This document shows positions 25,893 to 34,748 of a stretch of 52,521 nucleotides of DNA, one piece after another. The stretch spans positions 1 through 52,521 of the forward strand of contig JAKSUY010000004.1 of assembly GCA_024408495.1 (NCBI GenBank). The letters run 5' to 3'. Position 1 is the stretch's first letter; every line of letters starts with the position of its first letter. The notes below the pieces were generated by a model. It searched no databases and had not been told where the DNA came from. It was given only the letters and a program-made list of their open reading frames with translations. Source of the stretch: Bacilli bacterium (lineage in GTDB: Bacteria; Bacillota_I; Bacilli_A; RFN20; CAG-826). The position numbers were made by a program, and so were the translations under genes.

Positions 25893-27066
25893 TCCACTCT
25901 AAAGCATGCTTAGATATTTCGATGTGATAAATGTTTTCTTTACCAACCAATTTAGAAATTCTTTTTTCATAGATAGGTAATTCGCGCTTATTGATGACAA
26001 CAAAACACGCTCCGCCAAAACCGCCACCATGAATTCTTACCGCTCCATCTTTAATAGTTTTAACACTAATTTCATATACATCTAATAAATTAGATTGTTT
26101 TTGACCAGGAATTAAAATGTTTTGTAAATTATTTTTGTTAGAGACCCCAGATTCATAAATGCATAATTTAAATTCTTCCATCTTTGAATTTTTTAAGGCA
26201 AGGAATGCTCTACCAACACGAATTAATTCAAAGCCATAATGAGAGGCGCGCTTATATTCACGCTTATCACAATATGGTTTTACCATATAATCTTTAATAA
26301 ATTTCTTCCAATCGAGTTCGCGTAAATTTTTAGCATGGTATTTTTTTGTAATTTTTTCATATTCCTTAGGCATGCTATTAACTGCATCCGATGCATTCGC
26401 ATGGCTGGTTTCAGATTTCCCTAACCCAATTTGATAATTACTTAAATCGGGCACAAAGTGATTAATGATAGGTTTCGTAGGATTTTCAAAATCTAACATT
26501 TCCATTCCGTCTGAACAACTTCCTAATTGATCTTGTAGACCACTGTTCTTACCAAAATAAGTATTCTCAGCCCACTGACTAGCTAAGGCTAAAGTAACAT
26601 TACTAATTTTTTTCTTTTCGTTATAGAACATGGATAAAGTCTTGCTTACTACCATGCTAAAGGCTGCGCTGCTAGAAACTCCAACCCCGCTTGGTAAAGT
26701 GGAATCCATCACTAAATTAAATCCACCTTTCTTATAACCATGCTTTTCAAAATATTTAAAGACGCCTTTCGCTAGACCTTTACTAGTTTCGTAGTCTTTT
26801 TTCTTATCGAGTTCAATTTGATTAATCTTAAATTCAATTACTGGGTAGCCAATCGATTCAATACGAACAACATCATCTTTGCGCTTAGCGCATACTCCAA
26901 CAATTGACATATTTTCAATCGAAGAATTTATTAAATAACCATTTTGATAATCAACGTGATTCCCGATAACTTCTAAACGCCCGCACGACTTAACAACATG
27001 AGTCGGTTTACACTTAAAACGTTTCTCGTATTCTTTAACTAAATTTTTAACTCTTTTTTGATCCAT
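25882..27066 (-). CDS. galK: Galactokinase-family (GHMP) sugar kinase
   Basis: GHMP kinase of 394 residues, expected to phosphorylate galactose at C1 with ATP. I see the sugar motif GRLEVIGNHVDYQNG (29-43), the ATP loop LPSGVGVSSSAAF (124-136) and the third motif RIHGGGFGGACF near 345-356. Typical galactokinases read GEHTDY in motif 1, and that Glu contacts the sugar; here it is Asn (GNHVDY), as in a divergent Bacillota subfamily with GGNHTDH. So galactose is likely but a related sugar is possible. Last gene of the tig-lon-engB run, 3 bases after engB; galM-galT lie 4 kb away. Confidence 0.8.
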   Translation of the reverse strand: MDQKRVKNLVKEYEKRFKCKPTHVVKSCGRLEVIGNHVDYQNGYLINSSIENMSIVGVCAKRKDDVVRIESIGYPVIEFKINQIELDKKKDYETSKGLAKGVFKYFEKHGYKKGGFNLVMDSTLPSGVGVSSSAAFSMVVSKTLSMFYNEKKKISNVTLALASQWAENTYFGKNSGLQDQLGSCSDGMEMLDFENPTKPIINHFVPDLSNYQIGLGKSETSHANASDAVNSMPKEYEKITKKYHAKNLRELDWKKFIKDYMVKPYCDKREYKRASHYGFELIRVGRAFLALKNSKMEEFKLCIYESGVSNKNNLQNILIPGQKQSNLLDVYEISVKTIKDGAVRIHGGGFGGACFVVINKRELPIYEKRISKLVGKENIYHIEISKHALEWIKL

Positions 27067-27069
27067 ACT

Positions 27070-27651
27070 CTATAATTTTAACAAATATTCAACCTTATCT
27101 TTTAATTTATTAATACCCGCTTTATCTTTATTAGAAATAAAAACAATTTCATTATCCTTAACAATCACAAAGTGTTTGTGAATGTCTTTAATAATCTTTA
27201 CTCGTTCAGATTGATTGAGTTTGTCGGATTTAGTTAACGCAATTACAAATGGTAAATTTTTATCAATCAGGAAGTTATAAAAAACTTTATCATCATCGGT
27301 TAATGTTCTACGACTATCTAATAAAAAGATTACACCTTTAAGTTTTTTACTAGTAAACATTGAATCCATCGCTTTAGTAAAAACAAAGTTTTTATCGCTT
27401 ACAAATCCATAACCAGGAGCGTCAATCAAATAATATTTATCATCAAGTAAAAAATAATTTAAGTATTTAGTTGCACCTGGTGTAGAAGATACTTTTGCTA
27501 ATCCTTTATTTTCGCTCATTAAATTAAGTAAAGTAGATTTACCTACATTACTTTTACCCACAAATAAAATTTCGGGTAATAAGCGATCTTTAGGTGCATA
27601 AGAATAATCCGGTGCACTTTTTATAAATTTAGTGTTACGAAAATTTATCAT
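27070..27651 (-). CDS. engB: Ribosome biogenesis GTPase EngB (YsxC)
   Basis: GTPase required for 50S subunit assembly. The 193 residues contain G1 GKSNVGKS (32-39), the G2 region SSTPGATKYLNYF, G3 DAPGYGFV and G4 TKSDK, ending with a KxNLP-like NLPFVIALTKSDK context typical of YsxC/YihA. Overlaps the lon stop by 4 bases, the frequent lon-engB order in Bacillota. Its expression would then share the heat-shock promoter at 31376-31404 through tig-lon read-through (inference). Confidence 0.93.
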   Translation of the reverse strand: MINFRNTKFIKSAPDYSYAPKDRLLPEILFVGKSNVGKSTLLNLMSENKGLAKVSSTPGATKYLNYFLLDDKYYLIDAPGYGFVSDKNFVFTKAMDSMFTSKKLKGVIFLLDSRRTLTDDDKVFYNFLIDKNLPFVIALTKSDKLNQSERVKIIKDIHKHFVIVKDNEIVFISNKDKAGINKLKDKVEYLLKL

Positions 27652-29972
27652 TTCTTTAATAAAGCAACTTTCATCGCATCATCAACATTATCCATAAGGA
27701 TAATTTCAAGGTTATCTTTTACTTCTTTTGGAAGCTCAGCTACATCACGTTTATTTTCTCTTGGAACAATGATTTTTTTAATTCCGCTTCTAAGCGCTGC
27801 AAGAGACTTTTCGCGAAGACCGCCGATTGGAAGAGCGCTACCACGAAGATTGACTTCGCCCGTCATCGCAACATCGCAACTTGCAGGTGTATTAGAGAAG
27901 CAAGAAATAATCGCTAAAGTGATTGCAATACCTGCGCTTGGTCCATCTTTTGGAATTGCGCCTTCTGGGAAATGAATATGAATGTCATTTTCTTTAAATA
28001 ATTTAAAATCGATTTTATAACGTTTAGCATTTGCTTTGACGTAGTCAAGCGCAATCGATGCGGATTCTTTCATTACATCACCCAATTTGCCAGTTAAGAC
28101 TAAACTACCTTTACCGGGGAAATAATTTACTTCGATTGGAAGAGTAGAGCCGCCGTATTCGGTATAGGCTAAACCAGTAATTACACCAATTTGATTTTTC
28201 TTTTCTTTTTGATTTACTTGGAAACGCTCAACACCTAAATATTTTTGGACATCTTTAATTTCTACTACTTTCTTCGTGGTTTTCTTTTTATTACCAGTCG
28301 TAAAGAGTTCAACAATAATCTTACGGATTATTTTTGCAATATTTCTTTCTAAGTTACGAACACCAGCTTCCATGGTGTAGTGGTTAATAATGTATTTAAT
28401 CGCATCATCCTTAAATTCCACTTGATTCTCTTTCATACCATTCGCTTTTAATTCTTTCTTTACTAAGAAATGTTTAGCGATTTGAATCTTTTCAAGTTCA
28501 GTATAAGAATTAAGCTCAATAATTTCTAGACGGTCACGAAGAGGCGCGGGTACATTTTCAATGTAGTTTGCGGTTGCGATAAATAACACATCGCTTAAAT
28601 CGTATGGTTCTTCAACATAGTTATCGTTAAAGGCGAAGTTTTGTTCAGGATCAAGCACTTCAAGTAACGCACTTGCTGGATCGCCTTTAAAGGTTTGAGA
28701 AATCTTATCAACTTCATCAAGTAAGAATACTGGATTACGAACTCCGCAGCGTTTCATACCAGCGATAATACGACCAGGCATTGAACCAACATAGGTTCTT
28801 CTATGGCCACGAATCTCGGCTTCATCTGAGATGCCACCTAAACTCGCTTTAAAGAATTTACGTCCTAAAGCACGAGCAATTGATTTACCTAAAGAGGTTT
28901 TACCAACACCAGGTGCACCATAGAAACATAAAATCGGCGCTTTTAAATTACCGGTCATTTTCTTAACCGCTAAATATTCAATAATTCTTTCTTTAACTTT
29001 TGTTAAACCATAATGATCTTCATCTAAGATTTTTTGCGCGTTCTTAAGATCATCATTATCATTTGTTTTTTGATACCACGGAATTTCCATTAAAGTATCA
29101 ATGTATTGTTTAATAAGACTACTTTCAAGTGATGCTTGAGGCATCATCTCATAACGTTTATATTCGCTTTTAACTTTTTTCTTAATGTGTTCTGGATAAG
29201 GATTCTTTTCAAGCTTATCAAGAAGAGATTGATCGCCTTCTTCATTATCACCTAACTCTTTATGAATTTGTTTTAACTTCTCGCGAAGGATGTAATCCTT
29301 TTGGGATTTATCCATCGAGTCTCTAACTTCCTTTTGAATCTTTTGATCAATCGAAGCGATTTCTTTTTCTTTATTAATGAGTTTATAAATCTTCATTAAT
29401 CTTTCGTTGATATTATCGGTCGCAAGTAATTCCTGCCGCTTCTCAGTAGGCATTGGTAAAGTAGATGCCAAAATATTAGCGAACTCAATTGCATCCATTG
29501 GTTTACTTAAAGTAGGAATGAGTTGAGGAGGAATCGCCATTCTTAGTTCAGGTGAACGTTGAATTTCATTTAACATGTCCCTCACTAACACCATTTCTTC
29601 TTTATTATCACCACGAATATCATCTAAAGGCTCTGCACTAGCGACATACATGCCGTTTGATTCTTGAAGATCGAGAATCTTCACTCTACGAGTGCAGTTC
29701 ACTTTAATTCGATAAAATTTCTTTTGATCAACGAAAGCTTGGATGCGGCAAAGAGAACCGACATCATATACATCGTTTTTAGTTGGTTTATCGGTGGCAG
29801 GATTTTTTTGCACTACGATTAAAATTAACGAATCGGTTTCTTTACGACTCGCTTCAATAGCGCGCATAGAAAAATCACGCGCAGCTTCAATCGAACATGG
29901 ATTGTATGGAAATACAATTAGCCCACGTGTAATGAGAACTGGAAGAGTAATTTTATCACCTTTCTCCACCAT
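27648..29972 (-). CDS. lon: ATP-dependent protease Lon (LonA)
   Basis: Cytoplasmic AAA+ serine protease for damaged and regulatory proteins. The 774 residues have an N-terminal substrate-binding domain, a coiled coil (about 190-240), Walker A GAPGVGKT, Walker B VFLLDEVDK, sensor region and a C-terminal protease domain with the Ser nucleophile in PKDGPSAGI and the partner Lys in REKSLAALRSG. Full length, no missing residue. AAGGAG precedes the ATG. It lies 11 bases after tig and overlaps engB; the operon promoter carries two CIRCE-like sites, consistent with HrcA control as known for lon in mycoplasmas. Confidence 0.97.
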   Translation of the reverse strand: MVEKGDKITLPVLITRGLIVFPYNPCSIEAARDFSMRAIEASRKETDSLILIVVQKNPATDKPTKNDVYDVGSLCRIQAFVDQKKFYRIKVNCTRRVKILDLQESNGMYVASAEPLDDIRGDNKEEMVLVRDMLNEIQRSPELRMAIPPQLIPTLSKPMDAIEFANILASTLPMPTEKRQELLATDNINERLMKIYKLINKEKEIASIDQKIQKEVRDSMDKSQKDYILREKLKQIHKELGDNEEGDQSLLDKLEKNPYPEHIKKKVKSEYKRYEMMPQASLESSLIKQYIDTLMEIPWYQKTNDNDDLKNAQKILDEDHYGLTKVKERIIEYLAVKKMTGNLKAPILCFYGAPGVGKTSLGKSIARALGRKFFKASLGGISDEAEIRGHRRTYVGSMPGRIIAGMKRCGVRNPVFLLDEVDKISQTFKGDPASALLEVLDPEQNFAFNDNYVEEPYDLSDVLFIATANYIENVPAPLRDRLEIIELNSYTELEKIQIAKHFLVKKELKANGMKENQVEFKDDAIKYIINHYTMEAGVRNLERNIAKIIRKIIVELFTTGNKKKTTKKVVEIKDVQKYLGVERFQVNQKEKKNQIGVITGLAYTEYGGSTLPIEVNYFPGKGSLVLTGKLGDVMKESASIALDYVKANAKRYKIDFKLFKENDIHIHFPEGAIPKDGPSAGIAITLAIISCFSNTPASCDVAMTGEVNLRGSALPIGGLREKSLAALRSGIKKIIVPRENKRDVAELPKEVKDNLEIILMDNVDDAMKVALLKK

Positions 29973-29983
29973 AAACGCACTCC

Positions 29984-31258
29984 TTATTTATTTAATTCAA
30001 CTAACTTATCGTGTAATTTACGACTCGCAATTTGATTCTTCAAAGAATTGATATCTTTACTAAAGATTTCTTCGACTTTCTTCACTTCCATCTTGTAAAG
30101 ATCGGCGAAGTGTTTATATTCCGCTTGTAAATCAGCATCACTTATAGTGATACCTTCTTTCGCGCTGATTTCTTCTAGCACGAGATAAGCTTTAATATTC
30201 TTTTCAGCATCCGCTTTCATCTTCTTTTCAAGATCTTCAAGTTTTTGACCAGTGATTTGTAAATATTGATCAAACTTTAGACCATTTTGTTCAATACGTT
30301 GAGTTAAGTTCGCTTTCATATTCTTAACTTCTTCAGTAATGATTTCATCCGCCACTGCGACTTTCGCGTTCTTAACAATCGCATCTACTAATTCATTATA
30401 GTAAGCATTCTCAACTTCGCCTTTCTTACGCTTTTCAATTTCATTATGTTTACTAGCTTTTAGTTCTGCAACACTGTTAACATTTGGAAGTTTAAGCTCT
30501 TTAACCGTGTCATCATTAAGCGCAGGAACTTTCTTTTCTTTCACTTCGTGAATAACGCATTTAAAGGTTGCTTCTTTGCCTTTTAAATTTTCAACATAAT
30601 CTTTAGGGAAAGTAACCTTAACATCTTTCTTATCGTCTTTCTTTAAACCTATTAATTGATCTTCAAAGCCTGGAATAAATTGTCCACTGCCTAAAGCAAG
30701 TTCATAATTCTCAGCCTTGCCACCTTCAAATGGTTTACCATCGACAAAACCTTCAAAGTCTAAAATTACGGTATCACCTTTCTTGGCTTCGCCTTCTTTT
30801 AATACTAATTCAGCGTTTTGATCTAATAATTGTTTAATTTCATCATCAACATCTTTATCAGTCACTTTAACTTCTTTCTTCGCGATTTTAATGCCTTTAT
30901 AGTTACCTAATGTAACTTTTGGAGCGGTAATAACGGTAAACTTTAAAGTTAAAGAAGAAGTTGAAAACTTCTCAACCGCGACTTGAGGTTGAATTAACGG
31001 ACGTAATTTATTATCTTCCATCGCATGAGCGAATGTATCTGGAAGAACAACATTAATTGCTTCATTAAAGACTTCACCTTCGTTTACATGTTTTTTGGCA
31101 ATATCAGGTGGTACATGTCCTTTTCTAAAGCCTTTAATTTCTAATTTTTCATAAAGCTTTTTACGAGCTTTTTCCTGCGCGTCTTTCCACGCTTTTTCTT
31201 CAACTTCACAAGTCACTTCGAACTTCGTTTCATTGATACTTTTGACTGTTGATTTCAT
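29984..31258 (-). CDS. tig: Trigger factor, ribosome-associated chaperone and prolyl isomerase
   Basis: Binds at the polypeptide exit tunnel and folds nascent chains. The 424 residues have the ribosome-binding N-terminal domain with GFRKGHVPPDI (the GFRxGxxP signature), the FKBP-like isomerase domain (GDTVILDFEGFVDGKPFEGG ... FIPGFEDQL) and the helical C-terminal arms. AAGGAG lies 7 bases before the ATG. First gene of the tig-lon-engB-galK transcript, with a leader of about 110 bases and a strong promoter flanked by two HrcA-type sites. Confidence 0.97.
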   Translation of the reverse strand: MKSTVKSINETKFEVTCEVEEKAWKDAQEKARKKLYEKLEIKGFRKGHVPPDIAKKHVNEGEVFNEAINVVLPDTFAHAMEDNKLRPLIQPQVAVEKFSTSSLTLKFTVITAPKVTLGNYKGIKIAKKEVKVTDKDVDDEIKQLLDQNAELVLKEGEAKKGDTVILDFEGFVDGKPFEGGKAENYELALGSGQFIPGFEDQLIGLKKDDKKDVKVTFPKDYVENLKGKEATFKCVIHEVKEKKVPALNDDTVKELKLPNVNSVAELKASKHNEIEKRKKGEVENAYYNELVDAIVKNAKVAVADEIITEEVKNMKANLTQRIEQNGLKFDQYLQITGQKLEDLEKKMKADAEKNIKAYLVLEEISAKEGITISDADLQAEYKHFADLYKMEVKKVEEIFSKDINSLKNQIASRKLHDKLVELNK

Positions 31259-31344
31259 ATTTATCTCCTTTATGTAGTCAAGTTATTAAACTATATATTA
31301 CTCTGGCTTTTCTTTCAAGTTATATAAAATATAAACTTTATATT

Positions 31345-31371
31345 TTGGCAGTCCTTCTTCAAGATTGCCAA
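31345..31371 (-). promoter_or_regulatory. CIRCE-like operator 2, at the tig transcription start
   Basis: On the minus strand, TTGGCAATC - 9 bases - GACTGCCAA has the 9-9-9 geometry of the HrcA site (consensus TTAGCACTC-N9-GAGTGCTAA), with 7 of 9 matches in each arm. It spans the predicted start of transcription at about 31369. As RNA it could also fold into a hairpin. Confidence 0.6.
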
Positions 31372-31375
31372 TAAC

Positions 31376-31404
31376 ATTATATGAATACTTTTTAGCACTG
31401 TCAA
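31376..31404 (-). promoter_or_regulatory. Consensus sigma-A promoter of tig-lon
   Basis: The minus strand has a perfect TTGACA (31404-31399), a 17-base spacer and a perfect TATAAT (31381-31376). A promoter this strong usually needs repression, which the two flanking operators can give. Confidence 0.85.
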
Positions 31405-31418
31405 GAGAAAAGTGCCAA
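31392..31418 (-). promoter_or_regulatory. CIRCE-like operator 1, over the tig -35 box
   Basis: On the plus strand TTAGCACTG - 9 bases - AAGTGCCAA matches the HrcA consensus at 8 of 9 bases in the left arm and 7 of 9 in the right, with exact spacing. It overlaps the TTGACA. Heat-shock derepression by HrcA is the expected function. Confidence 0.75.
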
Positions 31419-31427
31419 AATATTTTT

Positions 31428-32342
31428 TTATTTATGTTCAATCTTATTTTGATAGAGGTTCATTAATGAAGAAATTTCGTCTACTTTTTCGTTATTATCT
31501 TTAATCACTTCATTAACCGCGTTTTCTTCTTTTAAATAACGTTTCGCTAATGCGATAAAGGCTACCGCCATCTTTTTACTTGTATCATTAAAGATTAAAC
31601 CTGGGAAAGAAATTAACACATATTGATTAAATAAATTAGTGGCGACACTTTCAATAGTTGGATCTTTACTTGATTTTATAATTAATTCCATAATTTCTTT
31701 ATATTGCTTCATCGCATAAGGTGCTTCAAGTTTAATTGGATTAATCTTAAATTCTTTTTTATTCTTTTTAATCACAATATCTTTATTCACCTTTTTCATT
31801 ACCATAATAAGTAAGGCGAGTGTTTTTATATCATCACTAACATCCATGCGTTTAAGTAAAGTCGCAAGCGATGTTAGATATGGACTTAATTCTAATTTCT
31901 TTAAATGATATATTGCATTAGTGAGTAAAGCCTCATCTTTGCTCTTAACAAATAATTCATTTACTTTAATTTCATCTAAGAATAAATCTTGGGCTTCGTT
32001 TCTTTTTTGGCTTTTAATAATTTTATTCGGAACTTCTCTAAGAAATTCTTCAACTTGTTGAGAGATATAAGGCCTCTCACTATAGTTATGATGCATTTCA
32101 ATCGCTTCCGTATACATCTTTAATTCTAAAAGAAGTTCTAAATGTAGATTCATAGTTGCAAGCGGATTCTTTTTATAAAGAAGATCGTTATGAATCTTAA
32201 TTTCTTTAAGCGCTTCTTTATAATTACTTAAACCAATATAAGCCGATATTCGATAAGAAATAGAATCAGCATCTTCTTTATTATTCGTTAATGAAAGAAT
32301 ATCGCTATATTTATGTTCGTTAAGTAGTTTCTTTAAATCCAT
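31428..32342 (-). CDS. TPR-like helical protein (DUF3196-like)
   Basis: A 304-residue all-helical soluble protein. The N-terminal half shows tetratricopeptide-like pairs (SYRISAYIGLSNYKEALKEI; NLHLELLLELKMYTEAIEM), a layout found in DUF3196-type proteins of Mollicutes. No catalytic motif, so a scaffold or protein-binding role is likely. The start overlaps the preceding stop by one base (TAATG). Last gene of the PAP2-to-TPR operon; it ends just before the heat-shock promoter of tig. Confidence 0.65.
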   Translation of the reverse strand: MDLKKLLNEHKYSDILSLTNNKEDADSISYRISAYIGLSNYKEALKEIKIHNDLLYKKNPLATMNLHLELLLELKMYTEAIEMHHNYSERPYISQQVEEFLREVPNKIIKSQKRNEAQDLFLDEIKVNELFVKSKDEALLTNAIYHLKKLELSPYLTSLATLLKRMDVSDDIKTLALLIMVMKKVNKDIVIKKNKKEFKINPIKLEAPYAMKQYKEIMELIIKSSKDPTIESVATNLFNQYVLISFPGLIFNDTSKKMAVAFIALAKRYLKEENAVNEVIKDNNEKVDEISSLMNLYQNKIEHK

Positions 32343-32593
32343 TAGCCTTTTAGACCTTTAGCTTGACGTTCCATGTTTTCGATTACAATGTCATAAGCTT
32401 CGCCTAGACTAGCGGCATAAGCAATTACTTGCCATGGTTCATTGGTATGATAATGAATCTTAATTAAAGTTTCATCGCCTACTGCAAGTAAAGAATCGCC
32501 TTTGATATGAGTTTTAATGTATTCATTAATAACATCTTCACTCGGAAGATTTTTACCTTCTATTAGGCATTGAGTATCGTATTTAAATTCCAT
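32342..32593 (-). CDS. Stand-alone FakA/YloV middle-domain-like protein
   Basis: An 83-residue protein that matches only one part of the DhaK-like fatty acid kinase component FakA (YloV): it starts with an EFKYDTQCLIEG strand, then GDSLLAVGDETLIKIHYHTNEP and YAASLGEAYDIVIENMERQ, which correspond to the FakA segment with GDSLVVVGDDxLxKVHVHTN and IENMREQ. The kinase and C-terminal domains are absent, so it cannot phosphorylate fatty acids alone; in FakA this domain binds the FakB partner. It may modulate FakB or be an independent small protein. AAGGAG precedes the ATG; 1-base overlap with the next gene. Confidence 0.72.
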   Translation of the reverse strand: MEFKYDTQCLIEGKNLPSEDVINEYIKTHIKGDSLLAVGDETLIKIHYHTNEPWQVIAYAASLGEAYDIVIENMERQAKGLKG

Positions 32594-32595
32594 AA

Positions 32596-33402
32596 TTACT
32601 CCTTAATCTTGCTAATAAATTCATCCGCAAGAATCGGCCACTCACTAATTTTTTTGTTTTCAAACTTCGGGTCATGATTGCTAGTTGCTAGATTCGCTAA
32701 TGCTAATCCATGAGGGCCGTTATCATAAATAATACACTTATTTTTAACTTTTTTCTCTCTTAGCGCATCACGTAGCCAAATCACGTTGTTAGGATTAACT
32801 ACTTGATCGTTTGCGGTCGTCCACATAAATGTAGGCGGATAATCTTTACTAATATGTTCTTCAGGACTCAATAAATGCATTAAATTATTATCAAATCCCG
32901 AAATGTTTTTTATGGTATTTAGATGATTTGTTTTAAGTAACGACACTACTGGATAAGCAAGAATTAACACGAAAGGTTTAATTAAAGATGCATCATCAAA
33001 TTTATTAAGTTCTTTATATATCGCAGCATAGGAACACGCTAAATGGCCGCCTGCACTAAATCCAACTAAAGGAATCTTTTTAAAAATGATTCCTAATTCA
33101 TCAGCGTGCGTGTTTAAATAATGAATTGCACACATTAATTCTAGATGAGGAACTGGATACATCGTGCGGCAAGAGTAATCAAGAGCAAAAGAATTATAAC
33201 CTAGGCTATTAAAGCGATGCATAATCGGATCTTTTTCACGATAACTAACAAATTCATATCCGCCACCAGGAAGAATTAAAATGCCACTACGTTTATGATT
33301 AGGGTATTCAAAACTCTCATCATAAACAAAACCATTTAAATAAGCATCCTTACTTAAAATCGATGGATATATATCCTTTAAATTAATATGTAGTAATTTC
33401 AT
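32596..33402 (-). CDS. Alpha/beta hydrolase, acetyl-esterase (BD-FAE/Aes-like)
   Basis: A 268-residue esterase. The oxyanion segment LPGGGYEFVSYRE replaces HGGGF, the nucleophile elbow is VGFSAGGHLA, the acid lies in TANDQVVNP and the base in NGPHGLAL, completing the triad. Such proteins deacetylate sugars, often oligosaccharide xylosyl or acetylated glycans; the substrate here is not known. No signal peptide is seen, so it acts inside the cell. The start overlaps the upstream membrane-protein stop by one base. Confidence 0.83.
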   Translation of the reverse strand: MKLLHINLKDIYPSILSKDAYLNGFVYDESFEYPNHKRSGILILPGGGYEFVSYREKDPIMHRFNSLGYNSFALDYSCRTMYPVPHLELMCAIHYLNTHADELGIIFKKIPLVGFSAGGHLACSYAAIYKELNKFDDASLIKPFVLILAYPVVSLLKTNHLNTIKNISGFDNNLMHLLSPEEHISKDYPPTFMWTTANDQVVNPNNVIWLRDALREKKVKNKCIIYDNGPHGLALANLATSNHDPKFENKKISEWPILADEFISKIKE

Positions 33403-33854
33403 TAATCGCGATTTTTCTTATAATTTCGATATGCTTTGTTTTCACGGTGATTGCCGTACATAACAAGAAGAATACCACCAACATAAACAAGTTGGAAAAT
33501 AATATCAAGCGGTAATTTATAGCCTTCCCAAGAACCGCTCTTAGCACGAGTAACTAAGTCAAAGATGAAGAAGCCAAGCATTAAAGCTGAAGCGATAAAT
33601 GTCCAGAATCCAGCATGCCCACTAATAGCAACTATTAAGGCAGATAATCCAACTAGGATATAAAGAATACCCCAACCCATATCGGTAAAGACAGCCATTT
33701 TACTAAAATCGCCTGTTTTGATTGCCTCAATAATTATATTGAAACCTCCTACTGTATTAACCACGTTAACACAATCAATAATTCTAAAAATAGAGGAAAC
33801 AATAAACGCTATGGCAATGCCTAGCATAACAAATCTACCTAGCTTTTTAATCAT
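33402..33854 (-). CDS. Four-helix membrane protein, unknown function
   Basis: A 150-residue protein with four hydrophobic segments (about 8-28, 50-75, 80-98 and 115-135) and a basic C-terminal tail (NHRENKAYRNYKKNRD). I cannot assign a family. GGAGTAA before the ATG serves as ribosome-binding site, 3 bases after the PAP2 gene, so both are in one operon. It could be a membrane partner of the phosphatase (inference). Confidence 0.68.
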   Translation of the reverse strand: MIKKLGRFVMLGIAIAFIVSSIFRIIDCVNVVNTVGGFNIIIEAIKTGDFSKMAVFTDMGWGILYILVGLSALIVAISGHAGFWTFIASALMLGFFIFDLVTRAKSGSWEGYKLPLDIIFQLVYVGGILLVMYGNHRENKAYRNYKKNRD

Positions 33855-33857
33855 AAA

Positions 33858-34739
33858 TTACTCCTTATAGATCTTTCTTAAGTATATCTCATTGCTAGTG
33901 AAATAGACAAGTAGGGCAACAGTACCCGCAAACATCGTGTCCGATAAATAGTGCGCACCGATTAACATACGAGAAAGAGCGACAATTAAGAAATAGAGGA
34001 AACCTCCATAAAAGAAGTAAACTTCTTTACCTTTAAATTTTGGAAATAATTTTGGAATAAACATCATTACAAAAGCCGTTGCTAACGCTGCTTGGGAATG
34101 ACCACTAGGGAAAGATTTAATTTCTTCGTTATCAACTAATTTATGCTCAATTACAAATTGCTTATTAAGAGAAAAATCTGTCAAATACCAAGGACGGAAT
34201 AAACTATTATTGCCTAGTTGAACAATTGAAGTATAACGAAGACGTGGGAAAATGATTTTGGTCGTTTCAATAAAAGCAATCATAAAACCAACCGAAACCG
34301 CAATTAAAATATAAGTTTTAATTAAATTCTTGTTATTTACCTTTTCGTAGAAAAAATAGCCAAGTAAATAACCAGGAACTAAAGATAACGCACCAAACAA
34401 AAATGAATATGCTTTGTGAAGATTATACGCATGATAACTAGTAACTTGCATTCCGATAACATATAAACCACAGACTAGACCAGCAAAACTAATAAAAACT
34501 AATAAAATGTTTTGCCATTTCTTTTTATATTGATGATTAGTAACCATTTTAAATAACGTTCCTAAAATAAAACCTATTAGCGCTCCAAGCGGCATCATCG
34601 CAAAGCCTGCCATAAAATGTGAAAAACCATTATCTGCCCAATATATGCCTTGAGCGATGGTTAAATCACATAAACTACCAACAATGAGTAATGTTAAAAC
34701 TACTACACCCGCTGGAATAAATAAATAACGATTTTTCAT
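33858..34739 (-). CDS. PAP2-superfamily membrane phosphatase
   Basis: A 293-residue membrane protein with about seven helices. Motif 2, KSFPSGHSQAA, and motif 3, SRMLIGAHYLSD, carry the catalytic His pair; FRPWY ahead of them probably supplies part of motif 1. Relatives dephosphorylate phosphatidic acid, undecaprenyl diphosphate or other lipid phosphates at the membrane surface. No signal for substrate. TATAAT on the minus strand (34753-34748) ends 8 bases before the ATG and overlaps the stop of the upstream permease, so this gene has its own leaderless promoter and heads an operon of five genes ending at 31428. Confidence 0.85.
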   Translation of the reverse strand: MKNRYLFIPAGVVVLTLLIVGSLCDLTIAQGIYWADNGFSHFMAGFAMMPLGALIGFILGTLFKMVTNHQYKKKWQNILLVFISFAGLVCGLYVIGMQVTSYHAYNLHKAYSFLFGALSLVPGYLLGYFFYEKVNNKNLIKTYILIAVSVGFMIAFIETTKIIFPRLRYTSIVQLGNNSLFRPWYLTDFSLNKQFVIEHKLVDNEEIKSFPSGHSQAALATAFVMMFIPKLFPKFKGKEVYFFYGGFLYFLIVALSRMLIGAHYLSDTMFAGTVALLVYFTSNEIYLRKIYKE

Positions 34740-34748
34740 ACCTTTATA

